The notes under the pieces: model-generated | What the model saw: the letters and a program-made list of their open reading frames with translations, nothing else | What the model was told of the DNA's origin: nothing | The model's database searches: none | In this document: in pieces, positions 1 through 10,336 of the stretch | Layout of the letters: each line of letters begins with the position of its first letter | Numbering within the stretch: position 1 is the first letter of the stretch | Source: Leptobrachium leishanense | Taxonomy: Eukaryota > Chordata > Amphibia > Anura > Megophryidae | Direction of reading: 5' to 3' | Length of the DNA stretch: 64,000 nt | Assembly (NCBI GenBank): GCA_009667805.1 | Contig: CM019063.1 | Coordinates: 348,754,862-348,818,861 of the forward strand | Translations under genes and position numbers: made by a program

Positions 1-884
1 CGTCCCTCCAGAATGTGCTACTAGATCCGGACAATCAGCCCCATCCGCTGATCTCATCTGGTCAACTGCAACTCATGGCCTGGTTGCTTTCAAGATTCGT
101 GGATCGACAAGTGGCATATCAAGCTCTACTACCTCGTTGCTCCAGTACTCTTGGGATCTGGGAATCAGAGGGGTTTACGCCTCCTGTTGGAGAAGACGGT
201 CTGGCGGGTGCGTCAAACGGGCTCGGGATCCCTTTTCGGCTCCACTAAATTATTTACTCAACTTTTTGTCCTCTGTATTCAACTCGGGCACAACATACCG
301 TTCCCTCACTGTGTTGAGATCAGCTATGTCCGCAGGACATGTTGGTTTTGAGGGTGTCCCTCTTGGTCGTCATCCCCTAGTGTGTCGGCTTCTAATGGGT
401 GCCTGTTATGCTCGTACCACTCGCCCTCGCTATGTGGTAACATGGGATGTCAATATTGTGTTGCGATTCCTCCTTGCTTGGTCGGATAAGCACGGATTAT
501 CCTTGCGCCGGCTTTCAGCTAAATTGTTGATGCTACTGTGTTTAGTTTTGTGTAAACGAGTTGAAGATGTGAGAGCACTGGACTTTGGAGTTCGCTCCTT
601 TCTGCCAAAAGGTGTACGCTTTAATATTTCCCGTTGTACCAAGACCTCTATTTCACAGGCGTTATTTCCGTCTTTTCCTTCACAACCATGGTTATGCCCG
701 GTTAGATGTTTACAAGAATATGAACAACGTACTCTTCCCTTCCGACGAGTGGAGAAAGTGGCTCCTTTGTTTATTTCTTTTAAGCACCCTTTCCTTCCAG
801 TTAGCTCACCCACTCTGGCTAGATGGATTTGTTGGCTTTTGCATTTAGCAGGGGTTTGACATCTCCCAGTATGGTGCTCACTCA

Positions 885-2991
885 CAGGGTAATTCAAAGA
901 GAATCGAAAAGTCACCGCACGTTCGGTGACTTTTCGTTCTCTTCAATTCGGTTAATTTTGTCGATCCCATTTTGGCGACCCTGCGGTGTATTCAGCAAGC
1001 ACCACAGAGTCCCCAAATTGCAGGGAAAGGCCGACGCAAACCAAATGAAAACTAACCGCAAAATCCGTCGATTACACGCCGAAAAACCGTAAAAACATCT
1101 TGATTAACCCGCCAAAAACGCCGGAAAAATCCAAGCAGGAGCCGATCACACGCAGCGAAGCCGCTGGAAAAATCCGACACTGCAGACGAGTGAAGTGAAT
1201 AAATTAGGAAAACAGTATGCTTGAATGTTTGAAAAATAAAACGCTGTTTGCAAAAGAAACTACTGAGCGAAAATGTCTGAAATATACATATGAGGTCCAA
1301 GGAATGACAATAAAAAGGTCTGTTACAGAAAAAAATAAGTAAACTTAACCCCTTAAGGGCCGCTGACGTACCCTGTACGTCCTGTCCTCGGGTCTCCCTT
1401 AGACCCGCGGACGTACAGGGTACGTCAGCGGTGCCTAATCCCCCTCCCGCCCGATACTCACCTCCCTCGCTGGATCCCACGGCGATCTGGCAGGGAGGAA
1501 GCCTGCCCATGTGATTTACATGGGCAGGTGAGGCTGATGACGTCGCCACGCTGCGTGGTGACGTCATCAGCAGGCGTCCCCATGCATTTCAATGGAGGGG
1601 AGGGGGGGCTCCTTCGGAGCCCTCTATCTCCCCAACCATTGAAGCTAGGGAGATGCCGTTTGCACTGCTGGAGAGGGGAGAGCATTAACAGTTTCGCCGC
1701 CGGATCACGTTGCGGCGCCAATTGGCGCCAAAACGCGATTCAAACCTGGAGGGGGGCTGATATCTTGGATGTCAGCCAAGCCTCCAGGTCCCCCCCACCC
1801 ACTGACAACCTCTCCATATGTGTGAGGATGTCAGTGGGCCAGTTAACCATCTAGCTGCCATGTAGAGATAAGGGGATCCTAAGGATCCCTTTATCTCCCG
1901 ATCCATGGCAGCTAGATGGTCATATTTGACATCATTTGAAAGGCCTGATTATGGCCTTTCAAATGATACCAAACATGACCAGGTTTGGTTTAAAAAAAAA
2001 AAAATAATAAAAAAATTAAATAAAATAAAAAAATGTTGTTTTTTTTAAAGTTTTTTTTGTCTGGGGGGGGGGGTTTAATTAAATAGGACCTAGGCTGTCA
2101 TCTAAAAATAATTAGCACAAAATGGTCAGAATGAGCGCAGCGCACATAGGTGAACTGTCTCAGCAGTGAAGGGGTTAAAAAGCAAACGCATGTCAAAATT
2201 GGGTATTTCTAGTCTCGGGACAAAATTTTGAACCTATTTAGCCGGAGTCTTTTTGGGTGGTTGTAGATTTTGGGGATTAAATTACGAAAAAGTGTGTTTT
2301 TACCATTTTTTTCCTCATATTTCATATTTTTTTTTTATAGTAAATTATACGATATGATGGAAATAATGGTATTTCTAGAAAGTCCGTTTAATGGCGGGAA
2401 AAAGGGTGTATAATATGTGTGGGTCGAATAAACGAGTAAGAGGAAAATTTGACCTAAACACTAACAGCGCAGAAACGTAAAAACAGCAGCGGTCACTAAA
2501 AGACCGATTTGTGTAAAACCGCCCGGTCACTAAGGGGTTAAACAGGAAAAAAAAAGTCTGCCTTTTTAAAAAAAAAAATCCAGACGAATGCTTAAAATAT
2601 CCTAAAAAAATCTATAAGTAAAGAGACTCTTTACTGCAGAATTTTATAATGAACGGTTTATTAGATATTGACTTAAAACGGGAATATTTTTAACATTGAA
2701 GCCTATGGGATTCGCCTTATTAAATCTGCCGCATGAAATCACGGCAGGGCATTAGGGGAACCTTTCACTGCTGGTTTGTGCTCTCTGAAAAGCCGAAGCA
2801 GTGCTTTTTTATGGGGATTTCACTGCCCTAGAACAGGCACCGAACAGGCACCGTATGTGCAGGCAATTCGCCAGGATTTGGCAAATTGCCAGCCCTCTGG
2901 ATGGCCGAATGGCCAAGAAAGGTAACCGAGCGCTGATTTTCAGCATTCGGTTACCTTTCTCCAGCCATTCGGATCTCTTTGAATTACCCTG
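885..2991. mobile_element. CAGGG-family non-autonomous DNA element, copy 1
   Basis: The ends are near-perfect inverted repeats: the left starts CAGGGTAATTCAAAGAGA and the right ends with its complement. It is flanked by a 3-bp duplication TCA (882-884 and 2992-2994). Removing element plus one TCA rejoins the DIRS recombinase reading frame exactly, which confirms both boundaries. Internal landmarks such as the GGTCTGTTACAG stretch near 1317 and the GGTTTATTAGATATTG stretch near 2654 recur in the copies at 6260 and 19069. No transposase is encoded. A TTAA-flanked hairpin element (1345-2541) is nested inside. The superfamily is not assigned. Confidence 0.8.
1345..2541. mobile_element. TTAA-flanked multi-hairpin element, copy B1
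   Basis: It begins TTAACCCCTTAAGG and ends CTAAGGGGTTAA, so it is bounded by TTAA (1345-1348, 2538-2541), the target of piggyBac- and Kolobok-type transposons. No transposase is present. Its left half is a series of inverted repeats: a 22-bp stem at 1361-1382/1409-1430 built from CGCTGACGTACC; an 11-bp stem at 1502-1528; a 17-bp stem with one mismatch at 1534-1570; a GACATC/GATGTC hairpin near 1760-1785; a long stem at 1846-1920; and an ATTTGAAAGGCC stem at 1931-1969. The right half is AT-rich with an A/T tract near 1990-2070. Relatives lie at 26032 and 60550. Confidence 0.75.
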
Positions 2992-3880
2992 TCAGCTAGA
3001 AGTGCAATCGCTTCCAAGGCAGTTTCCTCTGGTTGTCGTTTAGAGGATTTGTTACATTCCGCGGACTGCTCGCGGAAATCCACATTTCGAGAGTTTTACT
3101 TTAAGCCTGTATTACATTGGTCGTCAGAAGTTTTTAATGTTTAGATTTGCTCTAGCTTCAAACTTGCAAATACGAGCCTTCGTGTCCTGCCTTAAAATCA
3201 CTAAAGTTTCCTATTTCATAACGGAAAGTTTGAATTTTATTAAGGACACGGAGGCAAGTATTTCCCTCCCATTTCCCTCCCTACTGTATATGTTGTTACA
3301 TTTGTATTTATAATAAAATTTACTTTGTGTCATATTTATTCTTTCGATGTAATTACTTATCTGTATGCTATTGTCTCGTACAATAAAATATTTATTTTTC
3401 TAATGAGTTCTGAAATCTTTTCAGCGTACATCAGTACAGCGTCTCCTGAGTGTTGCACGCAGTTCCTGTTCCTATTCTAACACAACCTTCATGTTCTGTG
3501 TTTTATTGCAGCCAACGGTCAGTCTGCTTAACTATGGGACAGTCAGCTTCCTTTCCTTCTGAATCATCCTTCTTCGACACCGAGTGGAAAAGATTTTGTG
3601 TATCGTTTTCTGGTTTCCGGCTTCTTCGCTGTTTTTAAAGAAAGAGGGTTAATGGACTTTGAGTAGGGACCTATGTCGACTCTGGACAGTCCATACTGCG
3701 TTATGGAGGGGTGTTACAGGACGTACCATGTTAGTACTATCTTTTTTTGTCAAGTTATATATACTTTTCTGTCCATTTCTTGCTGCTGTTTAAATAAAGT
3801 GAGAAAGAGACTGCAAATACTCGCCTTCGTGTCCTTAATAAAATTCAAACTTTCCGTTATGAAATAGAAAAATTTAGTAA

Positions 3881-4362
3881 TTATTAGCTATCCTTGACCT
3901 AGAGTTCTAATAAAAAGTATTATTTATTTTATAAAGTAATCATTTGAAGCTGGTCTCTTGGATATTAGCCTCATATTTAAAGGAATACTCTATTAAAATT
4001 TTAACACACCATTTCCCCCCTTTAAATAATTGGGCAGACGCTGTGCAGAATGATAGATTGTTGCCACATGCGCAAACACATAACCAATCCCTCAGCTACC
4101 ATCTCCCAGAATGCCGATTGTTGCGAATGTAAGAAGAGAGGATGAGGTCAGCAGGCCCACTGATCACGGATGTGGTGATCGAAAGGTAGAATATTCGAAT
4201 CCAGTCTGCCTGGTGACAGATGTGTGGGCGGAGAAAACTCCTCCACTTCATACAGCTATCCCCCCAGCTAAACAGGGCTGGAGGGAGGGGGTGATGGGCG
4301 GCACTACATACATCCTGACCACTTTAACAACCTATAATGGTCAGGGTGTGTAGAGTGTCCCA
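3881..4362. other. No gene or repeat recognised
   Basis: AT-rich at the left end, then moderate GC. I see no convincing open frame, splice pattern or terminal repeat here. Short open frames at 3944-4132 and 4111-4353 overlap one another and have no recognisable motif. Confidence 0.4.
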
Positions 4363-4615
4363 TTAGGCCGCAATCACACGTGCGCACATGAGCATGGTGG
4401 GAACATCTGTGAGTATATACTCCTATGGGGGATCATGCTTTGTAGGCCCGACGAACGTCCGTCGTAGCTTTTTGACAGAGAGGGATTCAACACCTCCGGT
4501 GTAACGTGTGATAATATCACGCACGTCACACTGTGTGGCCCTCCCTGTCGAGCCGTCAGAAAGCTGCGACGGGAGGAGGGGTCACATTGACGCACTTCTG
4601 TGACCGTGACCTAAG
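4363..4615. mobile_element. MITE with TTAGGCCGCAATCACA-type termini
   Basis: The left end TTAGGCCGCAATCACACG and the right end are imperfect inverted repeats (right end complement TTAGGTCACGGTCACAG). Inside, two arms around 4455-4490 and 4545-4575 also pair (CGTCGTAGCTTTTTGACAG against CTGTCGAGCCGTCAGAAAGC), making a hairpin-like core. No coding capacity. The size and structure suit a non-autonomous DNA transposon; the superfamily is uncertain. Confidence 0.5.
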
Positions 4616-4777
4616 ACTGTAAGTATTTCAGCCCATCTTCGTCTTTAACATACTAATCATTGCCAGACCGAAAAGAATCTGTTAGATTGAGGACCGCCAT
4701 CCCTGCTGATGACAGTGTAGACGCAACAGGAGCAAATGAGCGTTGCAAAGTTTATATGGACATTTTTGAAACCATAC

Positions 4778-4857
4778 CTGTTTGAGGGCACTTCCCTCTC
4801 TCTAGTTGCTTCTTTCAGAGAATTCCGACACCACTCACTAATATTCAGTGATGGCAC
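4778..4857 (-). CDS. Candidate host exon (80 nt), unidentified gene
   Basis: On the minus strand an 80-nt segment is bounded by a good acceptor (pyrimidine-containing TTTGTATATGCTCAG) and a strong donor (AACAG followed by GTATGG). Only one of three frames is open, beginning VPSLNISEWCRNSL and ending EREVPSNR, entering in phase 0 and leaving two bases. I do not recognise the protein. The phase agrees with the 96-nt candidate exon at 16276-16371 read in its phase-0 frame. It could still be a chance open segment in an old repeat. Confidence 0.4.
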
Positions 4858-4884
4858 CTGAGCATATACAAACTGAACAAATGA

Positions 4885-5190
4885 GGGGTTATTCACAAAG
4901 CACCGAAATTTGTGCTTTTTACTTCGGTGATTCCATTTCGCCGAAACTACAGAGAATTCACTATTCACCATAGGGTCGCTGTAGTGTGACAAAGGTTGAG
5001 TTTACGAAGCCTCATGAAAAAAGTGGACGAATGTCACTGAAGAATGGCGAACTAAAAAAAAACAAAAAAACTCCCCATTGAAAAATTGACAGCTTTGTGA
5101 ATAGACAAACTGTCCCGAAATTGCATCGTATGGTGAAATTCACCGTTCAGTGCACTTTGGTGGCAAGTTCGGGGCTTAGTGCATAACCCC
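4885..5190. mobile_element. CAGGG/GGGTTATTCA-family short element
   Basis: The left end GGGGTTATTCACAAAG and the right end CTTAGTGCATAACCCC are imperfect inverted repeats. The internal CACCGAAATT and AATTCACCATAGGG-type words are shared with the copy at 30796. Diverged and non-coding. It is probably an older relative of the elements at 885, 6260 and 19069. Confidence 0.45.
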
Positions 5191-5330
5191 TTCGGTGTCT
5201 CACCGTTGTTGCAACTCCAATGAACAAGCTATACACAGAAGGAAAATCTAACTATGGCAGGCGAAGTTGCTGGAATAACAGTGATTAACACTGAACAATG
5301 GTACTACAATTATTATTTTGGACTAAGCAC

Positions 5331-5845
5331 TAGGGATGCACCGATATAATTTTTTTAAGACTGAGTACAAGTACCGATACTTTTTAAAAGTACTCACCAA
5401 TACCGAGTACCAATACTTTTATTTAAAGTCATGTGACCGCTTTGCAATAAGAACAGACATATATATACTGCATATATTATATATATATTGCCCCAGCTCA
5501 AATATTGCCCCCATATTGTCCCCAGCTTTAATATTGAACCCAGCTCAAATATTGCCCCCATACTGTCCCCAGCTCAATTATTGCCCCATATTGTCCCCAG
5601 CTCAAATATTGTCCCCAGCTCAAATATTGCCCAATCTCATATATTGCCCCATATTGTCCCCAGCTCAAATATTGCCCAATCTCATATATTGCCCCATATT
5701 GTCCCCAGCTCAAATATTGCCCCCAGCTCAAATATTGTCCCAGCTCACATAATGCCCCAGCTCAAATATTGCCCCATATTGCCCCCGGCTCAAATAATAC
5801 CCCCATATTGTCCCCTGCTCAAAATATTGCCCCAGTTCAAATAAT
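5331..5845. mobile_element. hAT-like element fragment with internal minisatellite
   Basis: It starts TAGGGATGCACCGATA, a terminus I associate with hAT-type non-autonomous elements, followed by a segment rich in GTACCGATAC words. No matching right terminus is visible, so it is truncated or diverged. From about 5484 it becomes a tandem array based on CAGCTCAAATATTGCCCC. Open frames here on both strands are by-products of the repeat unit. Confidence 0.5.
5484..5845. repeat. Minisatellite, GAGCTGGGGCAATATTT-type unit
   Basis: An irregular tandem array of 17-34 bp units alternating CAGCTCAAATATTG with CCCCATATTGTCCC. On the minus strand the core is GAGCTGGGGCAATAT. A closely similar core (GAGCTGGGGCAGTAT) forms the array at 48760-49250. 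Confidence 0.85.
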
Positions 5846-6259
5846 ACACTGACAGAACTTCCATTCAAAATTTACACTAAAAACTAATTTGCATAAAGTC
5901 CCTAGACAGACAGTGAATTCCCCGTAGTTTGGCTGTTCGTCATTCACTACAACTCCCCAAAATTAACACTGTTCTCTCATTGAAAGAATGGTGGTTTAGT
6001 GACAAACCCCTTTCTCAGTCCTCTGTGCACTTAAGCTAAAAATATCAATGCCTCTATATACTGTCTGTCTCTCTACCTGCTGTTTCCAACTGCTTGTTTC
6101 TGTCTGTCTCACATAAATATAAAAACATTAATTTAAAAAACAGCCTGCCCAATACAGGTAAATCAAATCCAATCAGTTGAAGTCCACACATACACTTATA
6201 TCACAGTAAACTATCACTCACACATACTATTAGCAGACAGCCAGACCCACATTTACATA
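5846..6259. other. No gene; possible old repeat fragments
   Basis: Low-GC sequence without a convincing open frame. Words near 5910-5990 (GTGAATTCCCCGTAGTTTGG, then CAAACCCC) look like an eroded CAGGG-family fragment, but no clear termini are left. Confidence 0.3.
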
Positions 6260-6642
6260 CAGGGTTATTCAGAGCTCTACCGCTCACATCATTTGGGCGA
6301 GTTCAATTGAACGGAGTTTAAATCAGCATTTAACGCAGGGTCCCTGAACAAATCAAAAAACTATTGATCCGAAAAACCACGAAATGCATCTGACGATCCA
6401 TCAAATCGATCCGAAATAAGCAGATGACCGCACGAACAGACCGTCAGCCAGCTGCCGGAAAAAGTCGACAAACCGCCGTACAGGGGGTAAAAAAAACCCC
6501 AACAAAATGCAACTTTTAAAATGCAGTTTTAAAAAACCTACTGCATGAAAATGGCTGGAAATAATATATACGGTCCAATGAATAATAATAAAAAGGTCTG
6601 TTACAGAATTTAAAAAAAAACGCGCCATGTAATATATATATA

Positions 6643-8291
6643 CAGTCAGGTCCAGAAATATTGGGACAGCGACACAATTCTAACATCTTTGGCTCTATAC
6701 ACCACCACAATGGAGTTGGAATGAAACAAACACAATGTGCTTTAACTGCAGACTGTCAGCTTTAATTTGAGGGTATGTACATCCAACTCAAGTGAACGGT
6801 GTAGGACTTACAGCAGTTTGTAGATGTGCCTCCCACTTGTTAAGGGACCAAAAGTAATGGGACAGAATAATAATCATAAATCAAACTTTCCCTTCTTAAT
6901 ACTTGGTTGCAAATCCTTTGCAGTCAATCACAGCCTGAAGTCTGGAACGCATAGACATCACCAGACGCTGGGTTTCATCCCTGGTGATGCTCTGCCAGGC
7001 CTCTACTGCAACTGTCTTCAGTTCCTGCTTGTTCTTGGGGCATTTTCCCTTCAGGTTTGTCTTCAGCAAGTAAAATGCATGCTCAATGGGAATCAGGTCA
7101 GGTGATTGACTTGGCCATTGCATAACATTTCACTTCTGAACCTTCAAAAACTCTTTGGTTGCTTTTGCAGTATGCTTTGGGTCATTGTCCATCTGCACTG
7201 TGAAGAGCCGTCCAATGAGTTCTGCAGCATTTGGCTGAATGTGAGCAGATAATATTGCCCGAAACACTTCAGAATTCATCCTGCTGCTTTTGTCAGCAGT
7301 CACATCATCAATAAATACAAGAGAACCAGTTCCATTGGCAGCCATACATGCCCACGCCTTGACACTACCACCACCATGCTTCACTGATGAGGTGGTATGC
7401 TTAGGATCATGAGCAGTTCCTTTCCTTCTCCATACTCTTCTCTTCCCATCACTCTGGTACAAGTTGATCTTGGTCTCATCTGTCCATAGGATATTGTTCC
7501 AGAACTGTGAAGGCTTTGTAAGGTGTTGTTTGGAAAACTCTAATCTGACCTTCCTGTTTTTGAGGCTCACCAATGGTTTACATCTTGTGGTGAACCCTCT
7601 GTATTCACTCTGGTGAAGTCTTCTCTTGATTGTTGACTTTGACACACATACACCTACCTCCTGGAGAGTGTTCTTGATCTGGCCAACTGTTGTGAAGGGT
7701 GTTTTCTTCACCAGGGAAAGAATTCTTCGGTCATCCACCACAGTTGTTTTCTGTGGTCTCCCGGGTCTTTTGGTGTTGCTGAGCTCACCGGTGCGTTTCT
7801 TCTTTTTGAGAATGTTCCAAACAGTTGTTTTGGCCACGCCTAATGTTCTTGCTATCTCTCTGATGGGTTTGTTTTGTTTCTTCAGCCTATTGATGGCTTG
7901 CTTCACTGATAGTGACAGGTCTTTGGATCTCATCTTGAGAGTTGACAGCAACAGATTCCAAATGCAAATAGCACACTTGAAATGAACTCTGGGCCTTTTA
8001 TCTGCACATTGTAATTGGAGTAATGAGGGAATATCACACACCTGGCCATGGAACAGCTGACAAGCCAAGTGTCCCATTACTTTTGGTCCCTTAACAAGTG
8101 GGAGGCACATCTGCAAACTGCTGTAAGTCCTACACCGTTCACCTGAGTTGGATGTACATACCCTCAAATTAAAGCTGACAGTCTACAGTTAAAGCACATT
8201 GTGTTTGTTTCATTCCAACTCCATTGTGGTGGTGTATAGAGCCAAAGATGTTAGAATTGTGTCGATGTCCCAATATTTCTGGACCTGACTG
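6643..8291 (-). mobile_element. Tc1/mariner transposon with long inverted repeats
   Basis: A 1,649-bp element flanked by TA (6641-6642, 8292-8293). Terminal inverted repeats start CAGTCAGGTCCAGAAATATT and remain recognisable for roughly 220 bp on each side (6643-6864 against 8070-8291), ending at the TAATGGGACA word. It encodes a nearly intact transposase on the minus strand. It inserted in an AT-rich stretch inside the CAGGG-family copy 2. Confidence 0.9.
6896..7933 (-). pseudogene. Tc1-like DD34E transposase, one premature stop
   Basis: Cut-and-paste transposase of the Tc1/mariner superfamily. Starting at the ATG at 7933 (MRSKDLSLSV) the frame runs to 6896, about 345 codons, the usual family length. 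Visible parts are an N-terminal helix-turn-helix region (IREIARTLGVAKTTVWNIL), a GRPQKT hook, and the catalytic residues in LWTDETK (first D), QMDNDPKHT (second D) and SPDLIPIE (E). One in-frame TGA at 7130-7132 interrupts it after KEFLKVQK, where relatives carry TGG (Trp). The frame continues unbroken beyond it through the catalytic E. The copy is inactive as read, but only by this one codon. Confidence 0.9.
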
Positions 8292-8301
8292 TATATATAT
8301 T

Positions 8302-8410
8302 GTGATGGGTGAATAGCGCACTTGAGAGACTTGGTATCGATAAAAAATGAATTTTATTATTCATTTTTTAATCAATACCAAGTCTCTCGAGTGTGCTATT
8401 CACCCATCAC
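8302..8410. repeat. 109-bp near-perfect hairpin
   Basis: GTGATGGGTGAATAGCGCAC at the left pairs with its near-exact complement ending at 8410. The AT-rich loop is around 8350-8362. It sits directly beside the Tc1 right end inside the CAGGG-family copy 2. It resembles a foldback MITE or an inverted end of a Penelope-like repeat; no TSD was established. Confidence 0.7.
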
Positions 8411-8897
8411 GATTTCTATCTATACGTTATAGCAGCACCGGAACGCGTAAACCTTCTTGTTAAGGGTTGAATACCAGGCACTTGTTGGAGTATATACAGT
8501 ATATATATTTTAGAAATGTTGCTGACAAATGCCTTTAAAAATCCTAATAAATAAAAGAGACTTTTGCTGCCAATGAAAAAAAATAAACCGTGCAATAAAT
8601 ATTTAAGAAGAGTGGGGAATTTTTTTTAACATTGAAACCTATGGGATTCGCCTGTTTATAAATAAATAATTCGACAGGTTTAAAGGATTTTACCAGGAAG
8701 GATACATTGAGATTTCTCTCGTTTTCAAGTATGTCCTGGGTTCAAGAACATTGAATTGTTACAGTTACAGAAATACCAAGTAATACAATGCAAGATATTA
8801 AAAAACAACACAAATATACAGATTAACAGAAAATAGATATGTAGGAAATATAGTCACTAGGTTACATGTTTACAGGTGCATTCTGTATTGAGGTATG

Positions 8898-10178
8898 TTA
8901 GTAAGGAGCTCTTGAGTGACTTAATTTGGGGGAAGATTTGATGGTGTCTGGGAGGTTATTCCATAATTGTGGTGCTCTGTAGGAAAATGAGGACCGAGCC
9001 ACTGTTTTTATGTATTGTGGTATTGCAAGTAAGGTGCTGGTCCTGGATCGGAGGTTATAGGATGAGGGAGCTGCTGGGGGAAGCAGTCTATTCAGGTAGG
9101 GTGGCAGCTTCCCAGAAATGCTCTTAAACACCAGGCTGGAAAAGTGAATGGTGCAGTGCGTCTGGATTCCAGCGATGGCCAGATTAGCTCTTTTAACATG
9201 TCTTAATGTTGGGTCATGTAGTTTCATTCTGCCGCTTTGCGCTACAATGTGTTATACAATGTAGTAAGTTTATGAAGGTGTGTTTGCGGGGCGGCTGCAT
9301 ACACTACATCTCCATAATCAATAGCCGGCATAAGCATTTGCTGTACAATCTGCTTTCTTACCACGGGACTCAGGCAGGATTTGTTTCTGTACAGGGCACC
9401 TAGTTTGGGGTAAAGTTTAGATGAGAGTTTTTCGATGTGGGGGCTAAAGGATAGATTAGGGTCCAACCACATACCTAGATATTTGAGAGAAGTGACTGTG
9501 GTCAGCATGCCATTTGATTTTGTTCCAACACATAGATGGGGATTTTGCAATTTGTGTAGTTTAGGTGCAGTTCCAAAGAGCATTGTTACAGTTTTGTCAG
9601 TATTTAAAAAAAGTTTGTTGTTTTTGATCCACTTTTCTACCTCTGAATTGTTCTTGCAGCACGGCCTCCAGCTGCGGGAGATTTGGTTTGCTGGTATAGA
9701 TTACAGTGCCGTCTGCGTACATATGTAGAGTTGAGGCTTTGCAGACGTTGGGCAGATCATTTATGAATATTGTGAATAGCAGGGGGCCTAGTATTGAGCC
9801 TTGGGGTACACCGCAAGTGACTGGGAGCGGGAGGGAGGAGCTGCCAGAAATTGACACATATTGTGATCGGTCGGATACATATGATTGAAACCAGGTTAGC
9901 GTGCGATCACCAATGCCAGAGTTTTTAAGTTTTTCTAACAAGATGCCATGGTCTACCGTGTCAAAGGCCGTGGCAAAATCAAGGAAGATGGCTCCAGTTA
10001 GGTTTCCTTGTTCCATCCCAGCTTGGGTATCATTGCAGACTTTTAAAAGGGCGGTTGTAGTTGAGTGATTTGGACGAAAGCCTGATTGATCCGGGGTTAA
10101 GCAGATCCAATATTGATAATAATCACGTAATTGTGTGTAGACGCATTTTTCCAAGGCTTTTGACATTACAGGAAGCAA
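8898..10178 (-). pseudogene. LINE reverse transcriptase, C-terminal two-thirds
   Basis: Reverse transcriptase domain of the LINE at 8655-15729. The segment 10178-9597 contains RT blocks in order: DQSGFRPNHST, FLDFATAFDTVDH (catalytic Asp block), CGVPQGSILGPLLF, and YADGT where family members have YADDT, so the second aspartate is replaced by glycine. Reading continues in other frames at 9583-9242 (KYLGMWLDPNLSF) and 9227-8898 (ending near APQLWNNLPDTI). Two frameshifts are therefore present, the first near an A-run at 9602-9609. Non-functional as read. Confidence 0.85.
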
Positions 10179-10336
10179 TGATATTGGACTGTAATAAAAG
10201 AAAAAGAGGTGCGGCGCTTCCCAGTGTGTAGAAAAAAGGGTAATAAATATTAGTTACCCAATACAGAATAACAAGCGTCTTCAGATGGAGGATCAGTACC
10301 TCAAAAAGAAGACAGACATAGTGCAATATTGCTTGT

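Larger units (their letters stand above)
15..3141 (+). pseudogene. DIRS tyrosine recombinase (YR), split by an insertion
   Basis: Remnant of the recombinase that integrates the circular DNA form of DIRS elements. Open segments at 15-248 and 137-859 are in different frames, so the gene is frameshifted near 200. After the open frame ends near 859, the continuing frame reads GFDISQYGAHS up to 884. It resumes after the inserted element at 2995 as ARSAIAS and runs to a stop at about 3141. Together the flanks contain the H-x-x-R box (AHSARS) and a downstream tyrosine in a FREFYFKP context, which are the hallmark residues of tyrosine recombinases. The insertion falls between the codons for the catalytic H and R. 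The family call is strong; function is lost. Confidence 0.8.
1..3880 (+). mobile_element. DIRS-type retrotransposon, 3' portion
   Basis: This is the 3' part of a DIRS-order element. It carries the end of a tyrosine-recombinase gene, followed by a complementary arrangement typical of DIRS termini. A segment at about 3215-3268 is repeated in inverted orientation at about 3808-3866, and the start of the same sequence also occurs directly at about 3175-3195. DIRS elements integrate through a recombinase and carry inverted terminal repeats plus an internal complementary region, which these segments resemble. The 5' part lies outside the window. A CAGGG-ended element (885-2991) interrupts it. The right boundary near 3880 is approximate. 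Confidence 0.7.

Noticed and set aside
5336..5844. Open frames with QILPPYCP-type repeats
   Set aside because: Product of the tandem CAGCTCAAATATTGCCCC unit, overlapping on several frames and both strands.
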